Assembly (NCBI GenBank): GCA_963773465.1
Contig: CAVZBF010000004.1
Location: 1,054,001 to 1,118,000, forward strand
Source: VBAS01 sp963773465
GTDB taxonomy: Bacteria > Bacteroidota > Bacteroidia > Chitinophagales > Chitinophagaceae
Direction: 5' to 3'
Length of the DNA: 64,000 bases
Made by a program: the position numbers and the translations under genes. The notes under the pieces are model-generated. The model ran no database searches and was not told the origin of the DNA. It worked only from the letters and a program-made list of their open reading frames with translations. This document shows positions 9,067 to 16,790 of the stretch, in pieces (positions within the stretch are counted from its first letter, which is position 1; every line of letters starts with the position of its first letter).

Positions 9067-10101
9067 ATGATCCATTATCTCAAAGGAAATATTTTAGAAA
9101 GTCCAGCTGACGCATTGGTAAATACGGTTAACACGCAAGGTGTTATGGGTAAAGGCATTGCCTTGCAATTCAAAAAAGCATATCCAACAAATTTTAAGGC
9201 GTATTTTGAAGCCAGCAAAAAAGGACAGATACAAATTGGAAAACTATTCGTAACAAAAGATCACAATATTAGTTCCGGTGAAAAAATTGTCATCAACTTT
9301 CCTACGAAAAAAGATTGGCGAAAACCTTCAGAGTATGAATATATAGAAGCTGGGCTTGATGACTTAATTAATGTCATTCTTAAGTATAAAATTGAGTCTA
9401 TAGCCCTGCCACCACTTGGGGCTGGGAATGGAGGACTAGAATGGCAAAGAGTAAAAAAAATAATAAATGAGAAGCTTTTTGAACTGAAGATAGACATATA
9501 TGTTTATGAACCAACTAGCGAAATAGTAGAACATTTAAAAAAAGAAAGAGTGCGACTTACGGATGCGAGAGCGCTGCTCCTATATGTTTTATATGATTTA
9601 GTGAAAAATGGTGAATATGTTTCAGAATTTTCAAGTGAAAAAGTCTGCTACTTTTTGCAACGCTTTGGTGCAAGAAAGTATTTTAAATTGACATACAAAC
9701 CTAATTTTTACGGACCTTATTCGGGAAAAGTGAGATACTTACTTAATACACTAAATGGCAGTTATATTATGGGTTATAGCGACATGAATAAAAAACCATT
9801 TGAGCCATTGACATTGGTTAAAGATGGTTATGATACTGTTAAGGTTTATGTTGAAGCCGATAAATCAATATATCTCATTGCAAAAAAGACAACCGCTTTT
9901 TTATCAGGTTTCTACTCAGATTTTGCATTAGAATTACTTTCAAGCATTGATTACATTTCAAATAAAAATAAGTCTTTAGACAAAAATCTTATAATTCAGG
10001 AGCTTGCGGAGTGGAGTAATCGCAAAAGAACTTTATTTTCTAATCCGAAGTATTTGGACATATCAATTCGCCATCTCACCGAAAATAAGCTTGGAAAATG
10101 A
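9067..10101 (+). CDS. darG: DarG-like macrodomain antitoxin
   Basis: 344 residues from ATG 9067; a GTG at 9046 inside darT would add seven residues but is less likely. Residues 1 to about 150 form a macrodomain: the ribose-binding start ALVNTVNTQGVMGKGIA and the later LPPLGAGNGGLEW loop are both present. The C-terminal half (about 165-344, starting RLTDARALLLYVLYDLV) matches the toxin-binding DNA-mimic or winged-helix-like region of DarG. Known DarG proteins both remove ADP-ribose from DNA and bind DarT directly. Position immediately after darT fits a single transcript. Confidence 0.9.
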   Translation: MIHYLKGNILESPADALVNTVNTQGVMGKGIALQFKKAYPTNFKAYFEASKKGQIQIGKLFVTKDHNISSGEKIVINFPTKKDWRKPSEYEYIEAGLDDLINVILKYKIESIALPPLGAGNGGLEWQRVKKIINEKLFELKIDIYVYEPTSEIVEHLKKERVRLTDARALLLYVLYDLVKNGEYVSEFSSEKVCYFLQRFGARKYFKLTYKPNFYGPYSGKVRYLLNTLNGSYIMGYSDMNKKPFEPLTLVKDGYDTVKVYVEADKSIYLIAKKTTAFLSGFYSDFALELLSSIDYISNKNKSLDKNLIIQELAEWSNRKRTLFSNPKYLDISIRHLTENKLGK

Positions 10102-10413
10102 TTTATACTCGAGTTATTCTTTGCTGCAGCAATGATGAAGGATTTCAAAATCGAAAATTCCTAGTAGGTCAAAAACAATACTATTTGTTATACTAAACTC
10201 GGCTTTGCAAAACTCTTTCGACTCTCGCTATTAGTAGTGATGCCTATATAGGGTTAATCATAATCGCAACGAAAGACTAATTTAGACTATTGACCCAAGT
10301 CACCCCACTTTTGTATCCACAAACGGTAAAAAAATGCCAAAAATTAACTCCGCAAGTTCCGGGTTGTCTTCTCTTTTTTATTCAAGCAATTTTACATCAT
10401 TAAAAAAAGTGAA
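10102..10413. other. Gene-free spacer after darG
   Basis: About 310 bases with no plausible coding frame on either strand and no strong hairpin. A single sequence close to a DnaA box (GTATCCACA at 10313-10321) is probably chance. Composition is similar to the flanks. Confidence 0.6.
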
Positions 10414-11136
10414 ATGAAAACGTTTATTCTCATACATGGTTCATGGCATAGCTCATGGAACTGGCATAAAGTGATCCCGTTGATAGAAAAACAAGGACAT
10501 CGTGCAATAGCCATCGATCTGCCTGCAATGGGCAGGGATAAAACGCCGATACAGGAAGTAAAAATGAAAACAACGATTGAAAGAATTTGCAAGCTTATCG
10601 ATAGCGTTGAAGGCAAGGTGATTTTAGTAGGTCATAGTAAGAATGGTATCATGATCTCGCAGGCAGCAGAATTCCGGCCGCATAAAATTGAAAAGCTTGT
10701 TTACCTCGCTGCTTATTTAATACCAAATGGAAAAACAAAAAGAGAGTATTCAATGCAGGATACACTAGGTGTATTGAAACCTTATGTAACGATACATGAA
10801 GAATTAAATGCGCATACGCTACAACCCGAAATTTATAAGGAGGGCCTTTATGCCGATTGCGATGATGATATAACCGGGCTTGCAAAAGTTCTATTGAGTC
10901 ATGAACCTGTTGAATCCGGCATTACTCCTTTGCAATTGACTGAAGAAAATTATGGAAGCGTTCCAAGAGTTTATATTGAATGCACCGAAGACAAAGCCGT
11001 AACTCCGTTTATCCAAAGAAAAATGTATGCAGAAACTAATTGTGAGAAAGTGTATAGTTTACCGACAAGTCATTCTCCTTTCTTCAGCAGGCCACAAGAG
11101 CTTACGGATATATTTTGCGAAATCGCTCTATCATGA
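10414..11136 (+). CDS. Alpha/beta-fold hydrolase (methyl-esterase/hydroxynitrile-lyase-like)
   Basis: 240 residues with the hydrolase fold in order: ILIHGSWHSSWNWHK oxyanion region at the N-terminus, nucleophile elbow GHSKNG with Ser at about 74, acid segment ECTEDKAVTP near 190 and a late SHSPFFSRP histidine region. The pattern resembles the plant-type methyl esterase/hydroxynitrile lyase subfamily, which has many uncharacterised bacterial members acting on esters. Its stop overlaps the ATG of the next small gene (ATGA), suggesting coupled translation. Substrate unknown. Confidence 0.8.
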   Translation: MKTFILIHGSWHSSWNWHKVIPLIEKQGHRAIAIDLPAMGRDKTPIQEVKMKTTIERICKLIDSVEGKVILVGHSKNGIMISQAAEFRPHKIEKLVYLAAYLIPNGKTKREYSMQDTLGVLKPYVTIHEELNAHTLQPEIYKEGLYADCDDDITGLAKVLLSHEPVESGITPLQLTEENYGSVPRVYIECTEDKAVTPFIQRKMYAETNCEKVYSLPTSHSPFFSRPQELTDIFCEIALS

Positions 11137-11393
11137 TAAACCATAATGATATAAGCTCACGACTGCTTTTTACCAAAATAAAAAACAAACAAATAACTCT
11201 TGCAGGAAATAAGAAATTAAAGATCTATGGAATGCTTGATTGTGCTTCAGGTAAAAGGATGAAAAAAGAAAGTCGTGTTTTCTTTTCAGGTGAAGAAGAA
11301 GCAAGCAAAACTGGTTATCGTCCATGCGGTAATTGCCTGAAAATAAAATACAATGATTGGAAAAGAATGTTATCAAAGCCAGATCTCTTCTAA
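11133..11393 (+). CDS. Orphan Ada-type metal-binding domain protein
   Basis: 86 residues. The second half reads like the Ada N-terminal zinc domain: LDCASGKRM, then SRVFFSGEEEA and GYRPCGNC. In Ada four cysteines hold zinc and the first accepts methyl groups from DNA phosphotriesters. Here the first and last two are present (DC and PCGNC), but the position of the second is lysine or nearby, so the zinc site is incomplete or altered. The domain stands alone, without AraC or methyltransferase parts. ATG overlaps the upstream hydrolase stop by four bases and was chosen over an upstream TTG. A role in DNA repair or sensing is inference only. Confidence 0.75.
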   Translation: MINHNDISSRLLFTKIKNKQITLAGNKKLKIYGMLDCASGKRMKKESRVFFSGEEEASKTGYRPCGNCLKIKYNDWKRMLSKPDLF

Positions 11394-11429
11394 TTTTTTT
11401 CCGTGTCAAATTTTTTCTTACAAAGCCCG

Positions 11430-11552
11430 GTAGTGTCTCAGTTTGTTTTTTAACCACAGAGACACCGGGTTCACAGAGAGACACATCGACTCCGTGTAAC
11501 TCAGTGTCATTGTGTCTCCGTGGTTTAATTTTATTTCAAACTGAGACATTAC
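11430..11552. repeat. MITE-like palindromic element, copy with outer terminal inverted repeats
   Basis: Outer arms GTAGTGTCTCAGTTTG (11430-11445) and CAAACTGAGACATTAC (11537-11552) are inverted repeats matching at 15 of 16 positions. Inside lies the AACCACAGAG / CCGTGGTT palindrome also seen at 7295-7387. No coding capacity. The same outer and inner arrangement occurs at 39949-40059, which suggests a non-autonomous mobile element family. It sits between the orphan Ada domain gene and a small membrane-protein gene. Confidence 0.75.
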
Positions 11553-11612
11553 TCAAAGACCCGGAAGCAAACTATCAATAAAGGTTCTTACTTTTAAGTA
11601 AGAATTGATCTT

Positions 11613-12029
11613 ATGCGGAAGTTTTCAAAATACATTTATTTTCCCCTCACAATTTTTTTCCTCATATCGGCTATTAGTCTTTTGCTTTCAGTGTTGGTTT
11701 CAAAAGACAGCGTCTTTGAAAGCTTTTTTAGTGGTGTAAGTCTTTACGCCGCGTTAATTGGGGTTTTTCTCGTTTCTATTCATATAGTCATTTTGATCCT
11801 GTCCTTCATTGTAAAAAACTTAAGATACATTTATTTACTGTTGAAGTATACCTTCATCATTTCGGCGGCTAGCTTTTTGCTTGCATGGCTAGGCGGAGAA
11901 GACAGCTTCCTTGGACAATTTTTTAGCGGTATAAGTTTTTATGGAACGTTGATTTGCATTTACCTCTTCCAAATTCACCTGGTCGGGTTTATCTTGTCTT
12001 TTGTGGTAAAAAACAATTCAAAGACATAA
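11613..12029 (+). CDS. Small four-helix membrane protein with internal duplication
   Basis: 138 residues consisting of two similar halves of about 65 residues. Each half holds two hydrophobic helices around a conserved FFSG-(V/I)-S-(L/F)-Y loop, with DS ahead of it and a closing ILSF-(I/V)-VKN. I estimate roughly half the aligned residues are identical. This implies a gene-internal duplication giving a four-helix inner-membrane protein. No family was recognised and no catalytic residues are apparent. No nearby gene on the same strand suggests a role. Confidence 0.65.
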   Translation: MRKFSKYIYFPLTIFFLISAISLLLSVLVSKDSVFESFFSGVSLYAALIGVFLVSIHIVILILSFIVKNLRYIYLLLKYTFIISAASFLLAWLGGEDSFLGQFFSGISFYGTLICIYLFQIHLVGFILSFVVKNNSKT

Positions 12030-12057
12030 CGCGAAGTCTATTGGGGAACATAGCTCT

Positions 12058-12417
12058 TTAGATCTTCTCCAACTCCTCCAACGTCATCTCATTCTTTACA
12101 TTTCCCGTATTCAAAGTCGTTCCCGGTTCAAATAAAACAACATGTACTTCTTCTTTTGCATTAGGCCGATGCTCAACACCACGCGGCACAATGATGAATT
12201 CACCTTCATTAATGGTAACAGTCTTATCACGAAATTCCATATCAAAACTTCCTTTCACCACATAAAATAATTCATCTTCATTATCATGATGATGCCATAC
12301 AAACGGGCCCTTGAACTTTACAAGCTTTACCATTTGCCCATTCAGCTCTCCCGCAATTTTTGGGCTGTAATGTTCGGAGAACTGTGAGAATTTTTCTGTA
12401 AGGTTTATTTTATCCAT
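12058..12417 (-). CDS. Cupin-domain protein
   Basis: 119 residues from ATG 12415-12417. Cupin motif 1 is WHHHDNEDELFYVVKGSFDMEF and motif 2 is PRGVEHRPNA, supplying the metal-binding His/Glu/His set. It is a single-domain beta-barrel, as in many small isomerases, dioxygenases and sugar-binding proteins. Downstream of purT on the same strand after an 85-base gap containing only small direct repeats, so co-transcription is possible. Specific function unknown. Confidence 0.8.
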   Translation of the reverse strand: MDKINLTEKFSQFSEHYSPKIAGELNGQMVKLVKFKGPFVWHHHDNEDELFYVVKGSFDMEFRDKTVTINEGEFIIVPRGVEHRPNAKEEVHVVLFEPGTTLNTGNVKNEMTLEELEKI

Positions 12418-12502
12418 AATCAAATTGTTTAACGGTCAAATTGTCAAATGGCTGGATAACAATTTAGCCATATAGCCATTTAATAATTACGTAATCGAAA
12501 TT

Positions 12503-13651
12503 TTATCCGCCGTATTCTTTGCTTTTTTCCGCAAAGTAATTCATGTCCGCATTCAGATCATCATGAACCAGTGCCACAGCCATCCGGCGGTAAGGCCGTA
12601 GCGTCGGCTTTCCAAAAATTCGAATGTCGGTATTAATTTCTTCCAGGGCTTTGTCTATTCCTGTTATAGTAAAATGTTCTGCTGTTTTATTTGCGAGCAC
12701 AACAGCACTGGCGCCTGCTTTTTCAAGATAGATATGAGGGATCGGCAATCCAAGAATTGCTCTTGCATGTAATTCAAATTCGGAAAGATTTTGTGTTCCC
12801 GCCAACGTAACCATGCCGGTATCATGTGGCCGCGGACTTAATTCAGAAAAATAAACGCCATTGTGTGTAAGAAAAAATTCCACTCCCCAAATTCCGGCGC
12901 CGGTTAATGCACCCGTTACATGTTTTGCCATTGCACAAGCATCATCAAAATCTTCCTTGCTAATCGTTACCGGTTGCCAGCTTTCCTGGTAGTCGCCTCT
13001 TTCCTGCCTGTGCCCGATAGGAGGACAGAATAACGTCTCCCCGTTTTTTTGTGTAACAGTCAGCAACGTGATCTCGGTATGAAAAGAAATAAATTCCTCA
13101 ATGATTACTTCCTGTATATCACCTCTTGAATTATTGATAGCATACTCCCATACTTTCCTTTCGTCCTCTTTATTCTTCAGTACCGATTGTCCTTTCCCTG
13201 ACGAGGACATTAATGGTTTTATTACACAGGGCAAACCAATTGCATCTACGGCTTCCGTAAATTGTTCAAATGTTGTAGCGTAAAAATATTTTGCAGTTCT
13301 TAATCCCAGTTCTTTGCTCGCGAGGTCCCGTATCAGTTTTCTGTTCATGGTAAAGTTGGCTGCTCTGGCGCTGGGCACCACTTGTATCTTTTGTTTTTCA
13401 TAATTATAAAAGCGTTCCGTTCTTATTGCTTCAATTTCCGGTACGATCAGATCGGGTTGGTGTTTTGCAACTATTGCATCAAGCTGTTCTCCATTCAGCA
13501 TATCGATCACTTCAAAGTCGTCAGCAAGCTGCATGGCGGGTGCGCCGGCATAACTGTCAACTGCAATTACTGTTTGTCCCAGTCTTTTTAAAGAGATCAC
13601 TAATTCTTTTCCCAGCTCGCCGCTGCCCAGCAACAATATTTTTTTATGCAT
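12503..13651 (-). CDS. purT: Formate-dependent phosphoribosylglycinamide formyltransferase (PurT)
   Basis: 382 residues from the ATG at 13649-13651, followed at once by the nucleotide-binding KKILLLGSGELGKE. An ATP-grasp core is visible: IKPLMSSSGKGQS around residues 150-165, the EEFISFHTEIT segment, and the metal-binding E-F-F-L...SELSPRPHDTG near 260-285. PurT makes formyl-GAR from GAR, formate and ATP in purine synthesis, independent of folate. Length equals the family norm. A start 45 bases upstream was rejected because it lengthens the N-terminus beyond known proteins. Confidence 0.93.
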   Translation of the reverse strand: MHKKILLLGSGELGKELVISLKRLGQTVIAVDSYAGAPAMQLADDFEVIDMLNGEQLDAIVAKHQPDLIVPEIEAIRTERFYNYEKQKIQVVPSARAANFTMNRKLIRDLASKELGLRTAKYFYATTFEQFTEAVDAIGLPCVIKPLMSSSGKGQSVLKNKEDERKVWEYAINNSRGDIQEVIIEEFISFHTEITLLTVTQKNGETLFCPPIGHRQERGDYQESWQPVTISKEDFDDACAMAKHVTGALTGAGIWGVEFFLTHNGVYFSELSPRPHDTGMVTLAGTQNLSEFELHARAILGLPIPHIYLEKAGASAVVLANKTAEHFTITGIDKALEEINTDIRIFGKPTLRPYRRMAVALVHDDLNADMNYFAEKSKEYGG

Positions 13652-13700
13652 GCTGCAAAGTAATTTATTTATTATTTCGCTAAAGCTCTTTAGCACAAGT

Positions 13701-13742
13701 AAAATAAAAAAGTCCCGTGTGGCCTGAGGCCAGACAGGACTT
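13701..13742 (-). terminator. Rho-independent terminator
   Basis: Read on the minus strand, a stem built on AAGTCCTGTCTGGCC and GGCCACACGGGACTT with a short TCA loop is followed by a T-rich run (complement of AAAATAAAAAA at 13701-13710). It lies just after the SnoaL-like gene at 13761-14138, and separates it from purT. Confidence 0.75.
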
Positions 13743-13760
13743 ACTAACCCAAAGAATTTT

Positions 13761-14138
13761 TCAATAAAAGAATTGTTCTTTTACAATCTTTCCGTCTTTT
13801 ACTTCGTACACTGCAATTTCTTCCATCTTTTGCCTTCCCATTCCCTTATAAGTTGCGTCGATACCCATTGCAAAAGCGATATGATTGCCGCCTACAACGG
13901 GATCACCAACCCAGCCGCCATGAAACTCTTCCACCATGTTGTTAAAATCATCTCCTTTCTTTTTAATAGCCGCCAGTCCTTCTACTGTTTGTAAACCCTT
14001 GGAACCCGGAGGCTCAATACTAACCGCATTTTCAGCAAATAGCTCGTCTTGTACTTCTGTCCATTTGAATTCTTTGAACAATTCGTTCATTCGGTTGGCC
14101 ACTTCTTGTGTGGACCTTACTGCTTCTAAAGTTGACAT
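13761..14138 (-). CDS. SnoaL/NTF2-like fold protein
   Basis: 125 residues with the compact cone-shaped NTF2-like pattern: an N-terminal helix (NRMNELFKEFKWTEVQDELF), the EPPGSKGLQTVEGLAAI segment, then beta strands ending EIAVYEVKDGKIVKEQFF. This is typical of SnoaL-like domains that bind small hydrophobic molecules or act as isomerases. No catalytic assignment can be made. It has its own terminator downstream and so is likely a single-gene transcript. Confidence 0.75.
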   Translation of the reverse strand: MSTLEAVRSTQEVANRMNELFKEFKWTEVQDELFAENAVSIEPPGSKGLQTVEGLAAIKKKGDDFNNMVEEFHGGWVGDPVVGGNHIAFAMGIDATYKGMGRQKMEEIAVYEVKDGKIVKEQFFY

Positions 14139-14286
14139 AGATTTTGGTTTAAATGTTAAAAAAAGCTCCGAAAGTCACAAAGGACTCGTTCGGGGGAAGA
14201 AAAAGCTACGAATATTTTACCGCCGGAAAAATTAAATAATTATGAACCCCGAAATTTGTGGTATGAATGCAGCGTTAAGAATTTCA

Positions 14287-14946
14287 ATGAACCCTTTGTT
14301 TTCTACTATCACTATTTTATTTATTTGTAGTCTCTTTACAGGTTGTGCCGTCAGCAATAATCCTCTTCGAAAGGAGATCAAACAATTACAAAAAGGTGCT
14401 GTTAAAGATGATACCAGCTTTGTTTATTCGCTGCCATTTGAGAATGGCAGTGCGCATTTGCTTGTGCAGGGATATTTTGGAATTTTTTCGCATAAAGAAA
14501 GAGCGGCTTTGGATTTTAAAATGAAAAGAGGAACGAAGATCCTGGCGGTAAGAGATGGTGTGGTCATAAGAGTAAAAGAAGATGGTTCGAGGGGCGGATG
14601 GAGCAGAAAGTTCCGCAGCCAGGGAAATAATATTGTTATTCAGCACAGCGATAATTCACGAAGCGGTTACTGGCATTTAAAAAAAGATGGAGCGTTGGTA
14701 AATGTTGGTGATTCTGTAAAACAAGGACAAGTGATCGGGCTGAGTGGTAAAACCGGTTATGCAGCATTGCCGCACCTGCATTTTATTGTATGGAGCAATG
14801 ACAGCCGGGGCCGGTGGCAACAAGTGGCTACAAGATTCCAAACTTCAAAAGGAATAAGATATCTGCGTCCATGGAAATGGTATAAGAATAAAAAAATGTC
14901 CGCACCTGCCGTTGCACAACCGGCGGAAACCGCGGCACAACAGTAG
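14287..14946 (+). CDS. M23 family metallopeptidase lipoprotein
   Basis: 219 residues from ATG 14287, chosen because it places a normal lipoprotein signal (lipobox LFTGC about 16-20 residues in) at the N-terminus; ATG 14242 would add 15 residues. The body parallels the protein at 1692-2285: HKERAALDF, GYWHL, and the paired-histidine PHLHFIV. The end carries a short alanine/proline-rich tail. Likely an outer-membrane-attached peptidoglycan endopeptidase or regulator. The pair probably arose by duplication 12.6 kb apart. Confidence 0.83.
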   Translation: MNPLFSTITILFICSLFTGCAVSNNPLRKEIKQLQKGAVKDDTSFVYSLPFENGSAHLLVQGYFGIFSHKERAALDFKMKRGTKILAVRDGVVIRVKEDGSRGGWSRKFRSQGNNIVIQHSDNSRSGYWHLKKDGALVNVGDSVKQGQVIGLSGKTGYAALPHLHFIVWSNDSRGRWQQVATRFQTSKGIRYLRPWKWYKNKKMSAPAVAQPAETAAQQ

Positions 14947-14982
14947 CAACTTCTAAGCGCTTACATTTGGAAAAAAATTGCT

Positions 14983-15603
14983 TTGAATTTAGCGGAGTTC
15001 TGGGATAAGCTTGTTTCGAATATTCAGCAAACAGGCTGGAAAGAATGGGTAAGCACCATTACTCAAATAGCAAGTGTTTGGTATGCCCGTAAAAATAATG
15101 TTCTTGTTTATCCTACCGGTATCATCGGCGTGTTACTGGCTGCTTATCTTTATTTTTTCGATTCACATCCTCCTTTATATGCTGATGGTACCCTGAATAT
15201 TTATTATTTTATCATGAGTGTATATGGCTGGTACAATTGGATGCAGAAAAAGGATGCTGCACATTTTACTTACCCGATCAGTTGGTGCAGTAAAAAGGAG
15301 CTGTCAATTGGTGCTGCATTGTTCTTTGTTTCTTGGGGCGCCATTTATTTTACTTTGGTTAAGATCACCGATAGCAATACTCCAATCTTAGATTCACTGG
15401 TTTCTGCATCTGCAGTTGTAGCAATGTGGTGGATGGCAAAAAGAAAAATTGAAAACTGGCTGGCCTGGATATTCAGCAATATTGTTGCTATTCCGTTGAA
15501 TTTTTACAAAGAATTTTATTTGTTTACTTTAATGTATGTATTGTTTTTCGGTATGGCCTTATGGGGATTTATTGAATGGAAAAAACAAGCTTCTAAGAAT
15601 TAA
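14983..15603 (+). CDS. pnuC: PnuC-like nicotinamide riboside transporter
   Basis: 206 residues with six to seven hydrophobic helices and PnuC signature segments: QIASVWYARKNNVLVYPTGI near the N-terminus, YGWYNWMQKK in the middle, and WLAWIFSNIVAIPLNFYKE near 155-175. The family takes up nicotinamide riboside by facilitated diffusion trapped by phosphorylation. The start is TTG; no ATG is near. Two genes downstream lies a NadR-like kinase that could do the phosphorylation, supporting an NAD-salvage unit. Confidence 0.88.
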   Translation: MNLAEFWDKLVSNIQQTGWKEWVSTITQIASVWYARKNNVLVYPTGIIGVLLAAYLYFFDSHPPLYADGTLNIYYFIMSVYGWYNWMQKKDAAHFTYPISWCSKKELSIGAALFFVSWGAIYFTLVKITDSNTPILDSLVSASAVVAMWWMAKRKIENWLAWIFSNIVAIPLNFYKEFYLFTLMYVLFFGMALWGFIEWKKQASKN

Positions 15604-15605
15604 AT

Positions 15606-16158
15606 ATGAGCTATTGTAAATACATCAACTCGTTAAATCCCGGTGAATACAATGTTCATCGTGAGTATCATGACAACTACTATGGATTTCCTATTCATGA
15701 TGATAATGAATTGTTCTGCCGGCTGGTTTTAGAGATCAACCAGGCGGGTTTAAGCTGGACAACAATTTTAAATAAACAACAAAGCTTTAGAAAAGCCTAT
15801 CACGGTTTTGAAATAAAAAAAGTGGCTGCATACAAAGAAAAAGATGTTAAGCGGTTGATGAATGATGCCGGCATCATCCGCAACCGGTTAAAAATTAATG
15901 CCGCTATTGAAAATGCAAAAACAAATCATTCAACTGCAGAAAGAATTCAGTTCATTCGAAAACTGGTTAGACCATCATTACCCAAAAACAAGAGAGGACT
16001 GGACCAAACTATTCAAGCAAACATTCCGATTTACCGGCGGAGAAATAGTAAATGAATTTTTAATGAGCACCGGTTATTTGCCCAATGCACATGAAGAAAG
16101 CTGTCCCGTTTATAAAAAAGTATTGAAAGCAAAACCCGCATGGAACAAAGGCCGCTGA
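15606..16158 (+). pseudogene. tag: DNA-3-methyladenine glycosylase I, one frameshift
   Basis: The first 107 or so codons read as the N-terminal part of TagA (CKYINSLNPGEYNVHREYHD, then GLSWTTIL and FRKAYHGFE). After an A5 tract at about 15917-15921 the match continues in the +1 frame (FENWLDHHYPKTREDW, FTGGEIVNEFLMSTGYLP, ESCPVY), ending at 16158. Removing one A restores a roughly 183-residue enzyme with its late zinc-type Cys region. Family role: excision of 3-methyladenine from DNA. It begins two bases after pnuC and overlaps the next gene by 19 bases. A sequencing error in the homopolymer is at least as likely as true loss. Confidence 0.85.
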
Positions 16159-16733
16159 AAAAAGTGGTTGTTATCGGGCCTGAATCAACCGGCAAAAGCA
16201 CATTGTGTGAGCTGCTGGCGAAAAATTACAATACACAATGGTGTCCCGAATTTGCAAGAGAGTATTTACTTGCGCATGGAATGGATTATACTTATGATGA
16301 TTTGTTGCATATCGCAAAGTGCCAGGTTGATTTAGAGGAAAAGTATATTCAGTCTTTAGTCGGGAGTCAGGAGTCGGGAGTCAATTCATTAACTCCGGAC
16401 TCCGAACTCCGAACGCTGAACTCCAAACTCCTCTTCCTCGACACCGACATGTACGTAATGAAAGTGTGGTGTGAATTTGTTTTTGGCAAATGCCATGAAT
16501 GGATACTTGAACAGATCAAAAAAAGAAAATATGATCTTTATTTACTATGCAATACTGATCTGCCCTGGGTAAAAGATGAATTAAGAGAATATCCCGACGT
16601 GGTAACAAGAGATAAGCTGTATGGAATTTATAAAGACACGATGATAAATCAATCAACACCATGGGTGGAGATAAGCGGCAACTACGAGGAGAGACTGCAA
16701 AAAGCAATAAAAGCAGTTAACAAAATTTTATAG
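16140..16733 (+). CDS. NadR-like P-loop kinase (ribosylnicotinamide kinase type)
   Basis: 197 residues. The P-loop GPESTGKST is at about 13-21, followed by the EFAREYL segment, LLFLDTD strand, and a C-terminal DLYLLCNTDLPWVKDELRE region typical of NadR kinase domains. The kinase would phosphorylate nicotinamide riboside imported by PnuC encoded two genes upstream. The adenylyltransferase part of full NadR is absent. Between about residues 72 and 97 the protein carries extra residues encoded by a palindromic repeat inserted in frame (see 16357-16431). Whether the enlarged loop still permits activity is unknown. Confidence 0.8.
   Translation: MEQRPLKKVVVIGPESTGKSTLCELLAKNYNTQWCPEFAREYLLAHGMDYTYDDLLHIAKCQVDLEEKYIQSLVGSQESGVNSLTPDSELRTLNSKLLFLDTDMYVMKVWCEFVFGKCHEWILEQIKKRKYDLYLLCNTDLPWVKDELREYPDVVTRDKLYGIYKDTMINQSTPWVEISGNYEERLQKAIKAVNKIL
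16357..16431. repeat. Short palindromic repeat inside the NadR-like gene
   Basis: The left side has three near-tandem units of GGGAGTC-type sequence (AGTCGGGAGTCAGGAGTCGG) and the right side carries ACTCCGGACTCCGAACTCCG and further degenerate copies, so the two sides are roughly complementary. It lies wholly within the coding frame and adds no stop. It resembles intergenic palindromic units common in Bacteroidota genomes. Confidence 0.75.
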
Positions 16734-16790
16734 CCCCATATGCAATTTAAATAATAATGCATCTTTATTATGGTATAAAAAACCACCACC

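Noticed and set aside
10313..10321. DnaA-box-like GTATCCACA
   Set aside because: Only one such site in a spacer without an AT-rich tract or strand switch; likely chance.
16357..16431. GGGAGTC tandem units as a CRISPR or VNTR
   Set aside because: Too short, no spacers, and the two sides are complementary, which fits a palindromic repeat.
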